Of a stretch of DNA of 56,020 nucleotides, positions 24,685 to 33,186 are shown in pieces. The stretch covers positions 1 through 56,020 of the forward strand of contig CASDPB010000122.1 of assembly GCA_949282305.1 (NCBI GenBank), read 5' to 3'. Under the pieces are notes generated by a model, which was not told where the DNA came from, ran no database searches, and was given only the letters and a program-made list of their open reading frames with translations. Made by a program: the position numbers and the translations under genes. How positions within the stretch are numbered: the first letter of the stretch is position 1; each line of letters opens with the position of its first letter. This DNA is from an uncultured Lentisphaeria bacterium. Lineage in GTDB: Bacteria; Verrucomicrobiota; Lentisphaeria; Victivallales; UBA1829.

Positions 24685-25466
24685 TTGCGGAGCTGCTCCA
24701 TAAGCTCATCCAGTCCGCGCATGACGTGGCGCGGACGGTATGGAAAACGCGGCAGGTCATTGACCGCAGTCACACCGCTGAGCACGAGGACGGTATCGAC
24801 TTCCGCCTCGATGCCAGCCACAATGTCCGTGTCCATGCGGTCGCCGATGATGACGGTGTCGCGCGACATGGCGTTCAGGTGCTTGACCGCTCTGCGCATC
24901 ATCAGCGGATTGGGTTTTCCGACGAAATATGCCTTGCGGCGCGTCGCCAGTTCGATCGGAGAGATCAGCGCCCCCGTGGCGGGCATGATGCCGTGCTCCG
25001 TCGGACCCGTTATGTCGGGATTGGTGCCGATGAGCTTTGCCCCGTTGAAGACAAGCTGCACCGCCTTCTCAATGCGTTCCAGACTGTAGGTGCGGGTTTC
25101 TCCGACGACTACGTAATCGGGCGAGGAATCGTTCATTGAGATTCCTTTTTCATAAAGAGCGTTGTAAAGTCCCGCTTCGCCGATTACGAATGCGGAGCAT
25201 CCCGGATGCTGTTTCGCCAGAAAGTCCGCGGTCGCCAGGGCGCTGGTGTAGAAATGGGTTTCATCGACCTGAATGCCGAGACGGGAAAGTTTCTCCGCCA
25301 GTTCGCGCGGCGTTCTTTCACTGGAATTGGTCAGGAAAAGAAACTTCTTCTTATGCTCCGTCAGCCAGTCTACGAAGTCGGACGCCCCCGGCAGCAGTTT
25401 GTTGCCGTGATAGACCACTCCGTCCATATCGGAAATGAATGTGCTTTTGTTTTTCAGCGATTCCAT
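24681..25466 (-). CDS. HAD-IIA (NagD-like) sugar/phosphoglycolate phosphatase
   Basis: Motif I is 'FISDMDGVVYHG' (nucleophile D13, acid D15), motif II 'FLFLTNSSERTPREL', and motif IV 'VIIGDRMDTDIVAGIEAEVD'. The large cap between motifs II and III and the TNSS signature place it in the NagD/4-nitrophenylphosphatase (HAD-IIA) family, whose members dephosphorylate nucleotides, sugar phosphates or phosphoglycolate. 261 residues. GGGGG precedes the ATG at 25466. The downstream rsmE start overlaps its stop, so they form an operon. Confidence 0.9.
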   Translation of the reverse strand: MESLKNKSTFISDMDGVVYHGNKLLPGASDFVDWLTEHKKKFLFLTNSSERTPRELAEKLSRLGIQVDETHFYTSALATADFLAKQHPGCSAFVIGEAGLYNALYEKGISMNDSSPDYVVVGETRTYSLERIEKAVQLVFNGAKLIGTNPDITGPTEHGIMPATGALISPIELATRRKAYFVGKPNPLMMRRAVKHLNAMSRDTVIIGDRMDTDIVAGIEAEVDTVLVLSGVTAVNDLPRFPYRPRHVMRGLDELMEQLRK

Positions 25467-25557
25467 GGCGGAACCCCCTTTCTGCTGTGTGTTCCGGCAA
25501 TATACATGAAAAACGGCTGCATTGCAAGCGGAAACTTGCCGGAAGCGGACGGGCAAA

Positions 25558-26715
25558 TCACCTTTCATGCGCCGTCAGATAGTCGGCGGCGATGCCGGAA
25601 AGGAAGATCATGCCGGTTTTCAGCACGCTGTCATCAAACTCGAAACGGCTGCTGTGCAGCGCCGCATGTTCGCCCAGTCCCAGATGACAGAAGACGCCGC
25701 TGCTTTTCCGGAGGAAATAGGCAAAGTCTTCGCTGCTCATCGAGGATTCCCTCATCAGAACGAAACGTCCGTCGCCGAGATATTTTTCCGTTACCTTCCT
25801 TGCAAGTTCGGCACCTTCGGCAGAACTGGCAGTCACCGGATAAGTCACGGTGTAATCCAGCTTCCAGGCTGCGCCCTCCTCCGTGCAGATCCGTTCCACG
25901 ACATTGCGGAAAACCGTTTCAAGTTCCCTGCCGACCTCGTCTTTCAGAAAACGCACCGTGCCTTCTATTTTTGCAGTCGCGGGAATGATGTTGGTATTGT
26001 TTCCGCCGTCAATGTGACAGACGGTGCAGACACCTTCCCGCGGGCACTCTTTCCGCAGGGCGTCCACGATCCGCGCGATGACATTGATCGGGTTCAGTGC
26101 CTTCGACGGCATACTGCCGTGTCCGCCGCGCCCGATCACGGTCAGGTAAAAGAATCCTGCCGCCGCCATGACCGCGCCCGCTCTGGTGGAGATGCAGTTG
26201 TATTTCACATTCGGCCATCCATGCAGAGCCGCGCAGAAATCCATTTTCGGGACATCCACCGCGCCCGCCTCGATCAGCGGCTTTGCCAGCGCCGCGACTT
26301 CCTCGCCCGGCTGAAACAGAATTCTGACGGAACCCGGAAGCCTGTCCCGCAGATCGCAGAGAATCCGCGCCGCGCCGTAGAGCATCGCCATGTGCCCGTC
26401 ATGCCCGCATGCGTGCATCATCCCCGGATGCGTCGAGACGTGATCCGAGCAGTTCTCCTCCGTGACGGGAAGCGCGTCAATATCGGCGCGGAGAGTCACA
26501 TTGCATCCGGGACGGCTGTCGTTCAGGAGCGCCACGACATCCGTTTCCAGAAAAGGATCAAGCACTTTCAGGGGCAGGGCTCCCAGACGTTTCCGCAAGA
26601 GAGCGGAAGTCTTGAACTCCTTTCCGGCGATTTCCGGGATTTTGTGGAGTTCATGCCGCAGGGCGGCAGCTTCCTCCAGATGCCTGTCGGCGAGTTTCAG
26701 AATTTCCTCTTTCAT
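25558..26715 (-). CDS. M20 family amidohydrolase (N-acyl-amino-acid or hippurate hydrolase type)
   Basis: The metal-binding motifs of the M20D branch are present: 'VTLRADIDALPVTEENCSDH', 'MMHACGHDGHMAMLYGAAR' (the HACGHDxH motif), 'ILFQPGEEVAALAKPLIEAG' (catalytic Glu pair) and 'GRGGHGSMPSKALNPINV' (lid domain). Such enzymes release amino acids from N-acyl or N-acetyl forms in the cytosol. The start at 26715 has GAGGAAA upstream and lies directly after the stop of the esterase gene, so both are on one transcript. 385 residues. Confidence 0.9.
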   Translation of the reverse strand: MKEEILKLADRHLEEAAALRHELHKIPEIAGKEFKTSALLRKRLGALPLKVLDPFLETDVVALLNDSRPGCNVTLRADIDALPVTEENCSDHVSTHPGMMHACGHDGHMAMLYGAARILCDLRDRLPGSVRILFQPGEEVAALAKPLIEAGAVDVPKMDFCAALHGWPNVKYNCISTRAGAVMAAAGFFYLTVIGRGGHGSMPSKALNPINVIARIVDALRKECPREGVCTVCHIDGGNNTNIIPATAKIEGTVRFLKDEVGRELETVFRNVVERICTEEGAAWKLDYTVTYPVTASSAEGAELARKVTEKYLGDGRFVLMRESSMSSEDFAYFLRKSSGVFCHLGLGEHAALHSSRFEFDDSVLKTGMIFLSGIAADYLTAHER

Positions 26716-26716
26716 T

Positions 26717-27496
26717 TCAGGTTTCCTCATGATCCGTCCGTTTCTGCGCGAAGAGCCAGTCCAGCCCATTGTCATCCGCAAAAAACGGATCCCATACATT
26801 ATGATTGACGCCGGGCAGTTCCCGGTAGACGATATTCGGGTTTCCCGTCCGGCGCATTGCCTCAAACATGCTGCGGGCGCGGATGACCGGAACGGCGCTG
26901 TCGTCTGTGCCGTGGATCAGGAAGGCGGCGACATGCCGGAGACGGGGCGCCTGAGACGTGTCCGCACCTCCGCACATGACGGCGACCGCGGTGAAAAGCT
27001 CATTCATGCGGCACGCCATGTCCCATATTCCGTAACCGCCCATTGAGACGCCCAGCCCGTAAATGCGCCGGAGGTCAGGTTTGAATTCCGCGATCTTTGC
27101 ACGCACCAGCTCCATGGCAAGGGATTGGAACAGGGAAGGAACTTCCGGCATGACATGCGACTCGGAATTCCACGGGACATCCACCCACTGATACCCCTGT
27201 TCGCATTGCGGAAAAAGCAGAACCGCCTTGATTCCGTGTTTTTCGCAGTAGCGAATCAGCGGGACGGCGGGGATGCGTATCTGCAGAAAATTGTCGTGTC
27301 CGACGGAACCGACGCCGTGCAGAAAGACAGCGAGGACAGGTTTTCCGGGACTGTCTCCGCAGGTGATCCGCTGGCAATACGGCAGAGAATGCCCGCCCGT
27401 CTCAAAAGTCAACTGGCTGATCTGCAGATTGCGGATCAGCTCCGGCGTCCGGGCAATTTCTCCGGCACTGTTGTGAATTGAAATTTTCTCCTGCAT
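26717..27496 (-). CDS. Alpha/beta-hydrolase, phospholipase/carboxylesterase-like
   Basis: The fold is shown by 'LAVFLHGVGSVGHDN' (oxyanion region), nucleophile Ser in 'YGLGVSMGGYGIWDMAC' (GVSMGG), Asp in 'LIHGTDDSAVPVIRA' and His in 'ELPGVNHNVWDPFF'. This set matches prolyl-oligopeptidase/esterase-type hydrolases of about 260 residues often annotated as putative esterases in glycan loci. No signal peptide, so it is cytosolic. GGAGAG precedes the ATG. It is followed without a gap by the M20 amidohydrolase, which suggests both act on acylated compounds (inference). Confidence 0.82.
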   Translation of the reverse strand: MQEKISIHNSAGEIARTPELIRNLQISQLTFETGGHSLPYCQRITCGDSPGKPVLAVFLHGVGSVGHDNFLQIRIPAVPLIRYCEKHGIKAVLLFPQCEQGYQWVDVPWNSESHVMPEVPSLFQSLAMELVRAKIAEFKPDLRRIYGLGVSMGGYGIWDMACRMNELFTAVAVMCGGADTSQAPRLRHVAAFLIHGTDDSAVPVIRARSMFEAMRRTGNPNIVYRELPGVNHNVWDPFFADDNGLDWLFAQKRTDHEET

Positions 27497-27678
27497 GTTC
27501 CGGTCTCTCCTGCGGAAATCCGTCTTACTATACAACGCGGCAGCTCCATCGGCAAGCGGAAAACGCGGGAAACGGGAAAAATGGCATTCCCGGCGGAAAT
27601 GATGAAACAAATCCGGAAAAGCGCTGTCAATTATCCGATATACGACAGAAAACACTTGCAACTTTTTCAGGAGACCTC

Positions 27679-28863
27679 ATGAGCAATATGAAAATCATCT
27701 TATTCTCCGTTCTCGCCGCATTCATCGGCGCCGCTTCGGCACTGGTGACGCGCGGGATTTTCGCCGCGCCGGCTGCCCCGGAAACGCCGGTTCCGCCGCA
27801 GGAGTTCAATCAGCTTCCGCCGCTCCCGCCGAATACGAAGGCGGCGGAAACTCAGGACATGTTTTCCGCGGCAATTCAGCGCTCCATGCCTGCTGTCGTG
27901 CTGATTACCGCACAGCGCGTCGTCGGCGTGCTTTCCCCTTATTTCGACTTGAACAACTATCGCCGCCGCATTGATTATATGGAAGTTCCGTCGGGGCAGG
28001 GATCGGGATTCTTCATTCGCAAGGACGGATACATTCTGACCAATTACCATGTTGTCCGCGATCAGGACTCCTTCTGGATTACGACCCATGACGGAGGGGA
28101 ATACCCCGCCCAGGTCGTGGGAATTGATCCTCCGACCGATCTGGCGCTGCTGAAAGTGAAAAGCGACAGGAAAACAACGTTCCCCGTTCTTGAGTTCGCA
28201 GACCCGGAAAAGCTGCAGATAGGACACTGGGCGATTGCCATCGGCGCGCCGTTCAGCCTCAGTCGGACCGTAACTGTAGGAATCGTGTCAAACAAAAAAC
28301 GCAACGGTGTGGGGGTCAATCTGCACGAGAACTATGTGCAGACCGACGCCTCGGTCAATCCCGGCAATTCGGGCGGACCTCTGCTGGACATCCAGGGACG
28401 TGTGATCGGGGTGAACGATTTCATCCTTTCGCCCTCCGGCGGCAATATCGGCCTGAGTTTCGCGATCTCTTCCGAAATAGCAAAACGCGTCGCTCATGAA
28501 CTGATTGCAAAGGGACATGTGGAACGTCCGTGGCTCGGCGTGACACTGGCGCCGCTCGACCGCGAAATGAAACGGAAATACAATCTGCCGCACGGCGGCG
28601 TCATCATAGCGCAGATATTCCGCGGTTCTCCCGCGGCGGGCGTTCTGCGTCCCGGCGACATTGTCATCAAGGCAAACGGCAAAGAGATCACATCGCCTTC
28701 CGATCTTCAGGGCTGCATCTTCGGAGCCCAGGTCGGCGCAGTGATCGAGATGGAAGTTCTTCGTTCCGGCACCGTCCGCAAACTGAAGGTCACGGTGGAA
28801 AAATCCCCGTCCGCACTTTTTTCCGGCAGCTTCCGGCAGAACGAACGCGCCGTGGGTTACTGA
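27679..28863 (+). CDS. HtrA/Deg-type periplasmic serine protease with one PDZ domain
   Basis: An N-terminal signal or anchor (residues 1-29) is followed by a trypsin-like domain with the full triad H124 ('ILTNYHVVRD'), D154 ('DPPTDLALLKV') and S231 ('NPGNSGGPLLD'). A single PDZ domain spans about 285-385 ('GGVIIAQIFRGSPAAGVLRP', 'GDIVIKANGKEI'). Deg proteases degrade misfolded envelope proteins and can cut anti-sigma factors. One PDZ makes it DegS-like in layout. CAGGAGA precedes the ATG at 27679. 394 residues. It stands alone between the esterase operon and a gene remnant. Confidence 0.92.
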   Translation: MSNMKIILFSVLAAFIGAASALVTRGIFAAPAAPETPVPPQEFNQLPPLPPNTKAAETQDMFSAAIQRSMPAVVLITAQRVVGVLSPYFDLNNYRRRIDYMEVPSGQGSGFFIRKDGYILTNYHVVRDQDSFWITTHDGGEYPAQVVGIDPPTDLALLKVKSDRKTTFPVLEFADPEKLQIGHWAIAIGAPFSLSRTVTVGIVSNKKRNGVGVNLHENYVQTDASVNPGNSGGPLLDIQGRVIGVNDFILSPSGGNIGLSFAISSEIAKRVAHELIAKGHVERPWLGVTLAPLDREMKRKYNLPHGGVIIAQIFRGSPAAGVLRPGDIVIKANGKEITSPSDLQGCIFGAQVGAVIEMEVLRSGTVRKLKVTVEKSPSALFSGSFRQNERAVGY

Positions 28864-28903
28864 TTCGGGAAAAACATTCCGCGGGGAGCCGGAAACCGCC
28901 CGT

Positions 28904-29223
28904 TTACGGCAGGGCTTTCCCGACCACGGAAAAAACAACGGTTGAAACGACGGCTCCCATGCGCGCCTGAAGTGTATGGGGGTCTTTTCCGATTTCCAGA
29001 TGCTTTTCGCTGAAATTTCCGAGATACGCTCCGCAAGATACCAGTGAAGTTTCCTGCCGTTTTCCGCACTCAGCTTCATGCGCAGACTCCCCCCCCTTCC
29101 GCAAGATTTCCGGAACCGGGGGCGCCGATGCCCTTTTCCCCGCGGTCTGAAGATGGACGTTGAGTGCGACGGAGCCAGCAGGAAGACGGCGGCAAAGAGA
29201 GGAAGAAGCTGAGACATTTTCAT
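28904..29223 (-). pseudogene. Frameshifted remnant of a small exported protein
   Basis: Start 29223 opens a clear signal peptide (MKMSQLLPLFAAVFLLAPS). The best coding signal then jumps between frames: 'VALNVHLQTAGKRASAPPVP' in a second frame, back to the first frame after a run of eight G (about 29095-29088 read on the minus strand) with 'LSAENGRKLHWYLAERISE', and again to the second frame near a C5 run with 'TLQARMGAVVSTVVFSVVGK', ending at 28904. The judgement rests on codon flavour only. Either the gene is decaying or the sequence has indel errors. No family recognised. The rest of the 580-bp gap 28864-29443 holds only the upstream region of the XRE gene. Confidence 0.35.
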
Positions 29224-29390
29224 ACAGTGAATGAAAATTCAATTTGACCGGATGAGGAGCAGGAAACGGCGCGGAGCATTCCCCGTCTTTTGATTCTGCA
29301 TTCCTCCCCGTCGATTTTTTCCTTGCCGGACAATTTTTCAGATGAAAAATGCAGTATTTTTTAATGAATTTAATTATATTTAACACGATG

Positions 29391-29405
29391 GCAATGCTAT
29401 ATTGC
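29391..29405 (+). promoter_or_regulatory. Dyad GCAAT-GCTAT-ATTGC upstream of the XRE-cupin gene
   Basis: The perfect 5-bp arms overlap a possible -10 (TATATT, about 29398-29403), 39 bp before the start codon. It is a candidate autoregulatory operator. The -35 region is weak. Confidence 0.35.
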
Positions 29406-29443
29406 AGGAAAGTCCAGTTCATATCGGCAAAAGGAAAGCAGAA

Positions 29444-30001
29444 ATGAAGGAAAACCGTTTAGGAAAAATGATCCGTCAGTTCCGAAGAGAGAAAAGTTTG
29501 TCAATCAGGGAGTTTTCGGAACTTTGCGGAATCAGCACAGCGCTGGTGAGCCAGCTGGAGCGCGGAATCGGAAATCCCAGCCTGAACGTATTGCGGGCGA
29601 TTGCATCGACGCTGGGGGTGGCGCTCTCCTCGCTGTTTGTGGGGGAAATCAGCAACGAATCACTGATCCGGCGCCGTGCGGATCAGGAAAGAATCCATAA
29701 TCCGAATGAAAAAGGGGCAGTTTACCACGGTCTTACGCCGGGGCCGCTGAAATCGAATGTGGAACTTCTCATGATGTCGCTGTCGCCGGATAATGAAACG
29801 AATGAGGGATTCTCGCAGCATTTTGAGGAGGAGATCGCCTATGTTGCGGAAGGGGAGGCGGTGATCCTGTTTGAAGATGAAGAATTTGTTCTGTCCCGGG
29901 GAGACACGGTCCGCATTCTTCCGTCCCGCAAACATAAATTCCGGAATCCGGGAAACGTTCCCGTGAAGATTCTGTTCATCAAAAGCAAGGTGAACTACTG
30001 A
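29444..30001 (+). CDS. XRE-family regulator with C-terminal cupin domain
   Basis: Residues about 5-62 are an HTH_3/XRE domain ('IRQFRREKSLSIREFSELCG', 'ISTALVSQLERGIGNPSLNV'). Residues about 110-183 are a cupin_2 barrel ('EEEIAYVAEGEAVILFEDEE', 'LSRGDTVRILPSRKHKFRNP'). This layout (about 185 residues) is that of PuuR/SinR-like regulators that sense small metabolites. The start at 29444 follows GGAAAG. Its end overlaps by 7 bp the end of the convergent BASS transporter gene, so the two mRNAs are antisense at their 3' ends. Confidence 0.9.
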   Translation: MKENRLGKMIRQFRREKSLSIREFSELCGISTALVSQLERGIGNPSLNVLRAIASTLGVALSSLFVGEISNESLIRRRADQERIHNPNEKGAVYHGLTPGPLKSNVELLMMSLSPDNETNEGFSQHFEEEIAYVAEGEAVILFEDEEFVLSRGDTVRILPSRKHKFRNPGNVPVKILFIKSKVNY

Positions 30002-30945
30002 CCGGAACCATGCGCGCTGTTCTCGCGGTGATGCGGGATCTGCTTCCGCATTTGCAGTTTTCTTGCATGGCGGCGGTCATGGATCAGCATCTGTGCGGCA
30101 TTCCAGAGGTTGTGCCAGAGCACATAGAATGTGGGGCCCATCGCAACGAGAGGATTGGCAAACTGAAGCGCAAGGAACATGGTGAAGGTGGTGTTCTTCT
30201 GTCCCAGGGACTGACTTGATTCCCTGCGGTAGCGTCTTTCCCCCATGAAACGCCCTCCGGCGAAGTTGACCGCGCAGATAAATGCGCTTAAAAGTCCAAT
30301 CTCAATCAGAACCAGCGGCGAGAGTTCCGGATTGTGATGAATGAAGAACGATGCGGAACCGGCAATGATGAAGAGGGTCACGACCCAGAGGAAGAACGAG
30401 AAGTTCGCCAGTTTCGAGGGCCATTCCTTCGCCTGTTTGAAGAACATGCGCGTCACGGTTGCCGCGGCAATCGGAACTCCGATGATGATTGCCAGATTGA
30501 TTGCGACGTCCTTGAAGAAGAGCAGTGAGAAATTGCCCGTGACCAGCGGCAGGAGCCCCAGCAGAGAGGTGCTGACACCCAGATTTGTGATGACAAACGC
30601 CGCCACGACATAACTTACGTTTCCCCCCAGAAAACGGATGATGACCGGAGCCGCATTCGCCGTAGGCGTGATCGCCGTGAAGAAAGCAACTTCGGCAAGG
30701 GCATCCTGCCCGCAGAGTTTCAGGATTCCCCACAGTATCAGAGGCACGAGGATGTTGAATCCGAGAATCTTCCAATGACTGAAATGCGGTCTGAGCTGTT
30801 TGAATTTGACTTGCAGACAGACCAGATAGAGCATAATCAGCAGGAGGATGCGGATCATCCAGTTGTATTCATGCGCCCAGGGACAGAAATATCCGGCAAT
30901 AAATGCCGCACCGATCATAAAAGGACGAATCAACGCTTTCAGCAT
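29995..30945 (-). CDS. Bile acid:sodium symporter (BASS) family transporter
   Basis: About 9-10 hydrophobic helices are visible ('MIRILLLIMLYLVCLQVKF', 'ILGFNILVPLILWGILKLCG', 'VVAAFVITNLGVSTSLLGLL', 'DVAINLAIIIGVPIAAATV'). The motif 'FFTAITPTANAAPVIIRFLG' is the unwound TM4 region typical of this superfamily, and 'FALQFANPLVAM'-like sequence sits near the end. Members carry organic anions such as bile acids, pantoate or keto acids with sodium. 316 residues. The start at 30945 (MLKALIRPF) fits the promoter at 30983-31011. The C-terminal tail is strongly basic and rich in His. Confidence 0.82.
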   Translation of the reverse strand: MLKALIRPFMIGAAFIAGYFCPWAHEYNWMIRILLLIMLYLVCLQVKFKQLRPHFSHWKILGFNILVPLILWGILKLCGQDALAEVAFFTAITPTANAAPVIIRFLGGNVSYVVAAFVITNLGVSTSLLGLLPLVTGNFSLLFFKDVAINLAIIIGVPIAAATVTRMFFKQAKEWPSKLANFSFFLWVVTLFIIAGSASFFIHHNPELSPLVLIEIGLLSAFICAVNFAGGRFMGERRYRRESSQSLGQKNTTFTMFLALQFANPLVAMGPTFYVLWHNLWNAAQMLIHDRRHARKLQMRKQIPHHRENSAHGSGQ

Positions 30946-30982
30946 GGCTGCAATCACACTTTCCGAAAAATATGAAAAGATT

Positions 30983-31027
30983 AATATACTTCCGTTGTCT
31001 TGCAAAATCAATGCCGGCATGTATATT
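30983..31027. promoter_or_regulatory. Back-to-back promoters of the BASS and RNA helicase genes
   Basis: Minus strand: TTGATT (31011-31006), 17 bp, TATATT (30988-30983). Plus strand: TTGCAA (31000-31005), 16 bp, TATATT (31022-31027). The two -35 boxes abut, and the palindrome ATGCCGGCAT (31011-31020) lies in the plus spacer. The plus TSS would be near 31034, giving the helicase mRNA a leader of about 160 nt. Confidence 0.6.
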
Positions 31028-31098
31028 ATATGCCTTAATTCAATAAAAGGCGTGACTGCATCCGGCGGAAACGTCTGTCCGGGTCAATCGTGGAACTG

Positions 31099-31182
31099 AT
31101 GCCGTCCGATTCCCTTTGTAAGAATTTCATAATCTGATGTCAGATTTGCCGTTTCTTACGTGACATGATTTTTGGACGGCAT
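31099..31182 (+). promoter_or_regulatory. Nested hairpin in the 5' leader of the DEAD-box helicase mRNA
   Basis: Three collinear perfect stems nest inside each other: ATGCCGTCC (31099-31107) with GGACGGCAT (31174-31182); GTAAGAA (31118-31124) with TTCTTAC (31153-31159); AATCTGA (31131-31137) with TCAGATT (31140-31146). The structure ends 3 nt before the ribosome site AAAAGG (31186-31191). It could control helicase translation, as long leaders do for cold-shock genes. Confidence 0.55.
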
Positions 31183-31196
31183 GGCAAAAGGTTATG

Positions 31197-32897
31197 ATGA
31201 AAGAAAATTCCAGATTCCGTCTGCTCGGTATTTCCGAGAGGATTCTTGACGCTCTCGACAAAAAAGGTTTTGAAGAACCGACTCCCATTCAGGAACTTGT
31301 GATTCCACTTCTGATGAACGGCTCCGGGGACGTCATCGGACAGGCGCAGACCGGCACCGGAAAGACCGCCGCTTTCGGAATCCCGATCATCGAATCCGGC
31401 AGACGCTCAAAAGACGGTCCCGGAGCGTTGATTCTTGCTCCGACGAGGGAGCTCTCCATGCAGATAGCGGAGGAGCTGAACTCCCTGAAAGGGGAAAATC
31501 CCCTCCGCATCGCGGCGTTCTACGGCGGACAGAATATTGCTGTCCAGCTGAAACTCCTGAGCGCCGGGATTGACGTCGTCATCGGCACCCCCGGACGCAT
31601 CATCGACCTCATGGAACGAAAAAAGCTGCACTTCGGCAATATCAGATTCGCCGTCCTTGACGAAGCCGACGAGATGCTTGACATGGGATTCATTGAAGAT
31701 ATTGAACGCATTCTTTACGCAACGCCGGAGGACAAGCGGATGCTGATGTTTTCCGCGACCATGCCGAAAGAAGTGCTGGCGATTGCGGAACGTTTCATGC
31801 GGGATTACGAAATCGTCCGGACAAAGACGGCGGAACAGTCCAATGCGTTGACCGAGCAGATTTATTACGAAGTCCGACGGGAAAACAAGTTCGAGGCGCT
31901 TTCCCGTCTCATCGACATGGAAGAAGATCTTTACGGCATTGTGTTCTGCCACACCCGCGGCGAAGCGGATGAACTGGCGGAACAGCTGCAGCAGCGCCAC
32001 TATCCGGCGGAGGTGATTCACGGCGACATTCCGCAGTCCCGGCGGACAAAAGTAATTGCGGACTTCAAGGAGAGAAAGTTCAGACTGCTGATCGCAACCG
32101 ACGTCGCCGCCCGCGGAATTGACGTGAATGACCTTACGCATGTCATCAATTATTCGGTTCCGCAGAGCCATGAAACTTACATTCACCGCATCGGACGCAC
32201 CGGACGCGCGGGAAAGAGCGGCACCGCCATTACGTTTGTCGCGCCGGGAGACCAGCGCAAACTGAACATGATCCGCAAAAAAGTCCCCGGCGAAATCACG
32301 CGCAGGAATCTGCCGCGGACATGGGAAGTCGCCGAGGCGAAGAAAAAACGTTTTGCCGCATTGCTGGATTCGATTATCAGAGAGGAGAAGCATAAACAGT
32401 ATCTCTCTTTCGCCGACCTTCTTCTTTCGGCGGGGCATACGCCTTCGGAACTGCTTGCCGCGTTCCTTTATGACCGTTTCAAAGAGGAACTCGCAGCGGA
32501 GGAAGTCGTCAGCCTGTCGACGGACGATGCGTTCATCCCTCCGGAAATGCACGACCATTCTCAAATCTACATTGCCCTCGGCTATGACGCCGGTTACAAC
32601 AAGCGGAAACTCCTGGATCTGATTTTCAGGCGCTCCGGCGTCGGATGCGAGCGCCTCGGAAAAGTGGAATGTTCCAAAACGCATACTCTGGTCAATGCCT
32701 CCGCGGCGGATGCGGAACGGATCGTCAAGGCATTTCATGGCAAAAACAATCCGGAAACAAGAATCTCGGAGCAGTCCATATCGGATGACTCCATTCCGGA
32801 AAAGAGCCGGGGACCGTTGGAGCGCCGTTCCGGTGCCAGGTCGCGCAGAGGCTTTTTTCACCGGCAGCGCGGAAAAAAACTCCGTCGGGGCGAATAG
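31197..32897 (+). CDS. DEAD-box RNA helicase, DeaD/CsdA-like, with C-terminal RNA-binding domain
   Basis: The helicase core (about 1-365) has the Q motif 'FEEPTPIQELVIP', motif I 'AQTGTGKT', Ia 'PTRELSMQ', II 'VLDEADEMLD', III 'MFSATMP' and VI 'YIHRIGRTGRAGKSG'. A dimerisation-like helical region follows, then a DbpA-type RNA-binding domain (about 465-545: 'IYIALGYDAGYNKRKLLDLI', 'RRSGVGCERLGKVECSKT'), and a short basic tail ('RSRRGFFHRQRGKKLRRGE'). Such helicases help ribosome assembly and mRNA decay in the cold. ATG 31197 is favoured over 31194 because AAAAGG would be only 2 nt from the latter. 566 residues. Expression probably depends on the structured leader. Confidence 0.93.
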   Translation: MKENSRFRLLGISERILDALDKKGFEEPTPIQELVIPLLMNGSGDVIGQAQTGTGKTAAFGIPIIESGRRSKDGPGALILAPTRELSMQIAEELNSLKGENPLRIAAFYGGQNIAVQLKLLSAGIDVVIGTPGRIIDLMERKKLHFGNIRFAVLDEADEMLDMGFIEDIERILYATPEDKRMLMFSATMPKEVLAIAERFMRDYEIVRTKTAEQSNALTEQIYYEVRRENKFEALSRLIDMEEDLYGIVFCHTRGEADELAEQLQQRHYPAEVIHGDIPQSRRTKVIADFKERKFRLLIATDVAARGIDVNDLTHVINYSVPQSHETYIHRIGRTGRAGKSGTAITFVAPGDQRKLNMIRKKVPGEITRRNLPRTWEVAEAKKKRFAALLDSIIREEKHKQYLSFADLLLSAGHTPSELLAAFLYDRFKEELAAEEVVSLSTDDAFIPPEMHDHSQIYIALGYDAGYNKRKLLDLIFRRSGVGCERLGKVECSKTHTLVNASAADAERIVKAFHGKNNPETRISEQSISDDSIPEKSRGPLERRSGARSRRGFFHRQRGKKLRRGE

Positions 32898-32907
32898 AAT
32901 CATATCC

Positions 32908-32997
32908 CGGCGGCATTCTGTGAATCAGAATGGATGGCAGGGACAGAGCGGGAGAAAGAACAAGGAGCAGTAATCGGCGGCATTCTGTGAATCAGAA
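32908..32997. repeat. Two copies of a 23-bp direct repeat, each a dyad
   Basis: The 23-bp sequence CGGCGGCATTCTGTGAATCA + GAA occurs exactly at 32908-32930 and 32975-32997. Each copy holds TTCTG-TGAAT-CAGAA; in the first copy the arms extend to CATTCTG/CAGAATG. They lie between the helicase stop and the gntR promoter, 120-210 bp upstream of that promoter. They could be operators or a small dispersed repeat. Confidence 0.65.
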
Positions 32998-33117
32998 ATG
33001 GAAGCCGGGGAAAATCCCCGGGACAGCCGAATCCTTTCCACGTTCTTTGTTCTTTTCCTTGCCGCATTCTTGCCGCCGGCGGAAATGCAGTTTTTCCGGA
33101 AAATCTTTTTCCGGCGT

Positions 33118-33145
33118 TTGCAAAAAAGAATAATTGTAGTACAAT
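33118..33145 (+). promoter_or_regulatory. Promoter of the gntR-aldolase operon
   Basis: TTGCAA (33118-33123), 16-bp spacer, TACAAT (33140-33145). The leader would be about 35 nt with AAGGAGG at 33175-33181 before a GTG start. Confidence 0.5.
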
Positions 33146-33186
33146 AGTATTTTAGAAAATGAACGGATGACAATAAGGAGGCTCCT

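Noticed and set aside
31407-32903. 498-codon open frame on the minus strand
   Set aside because: Antisense to the DEAD-box helicase, whose motifs are all intact on the plus strand.
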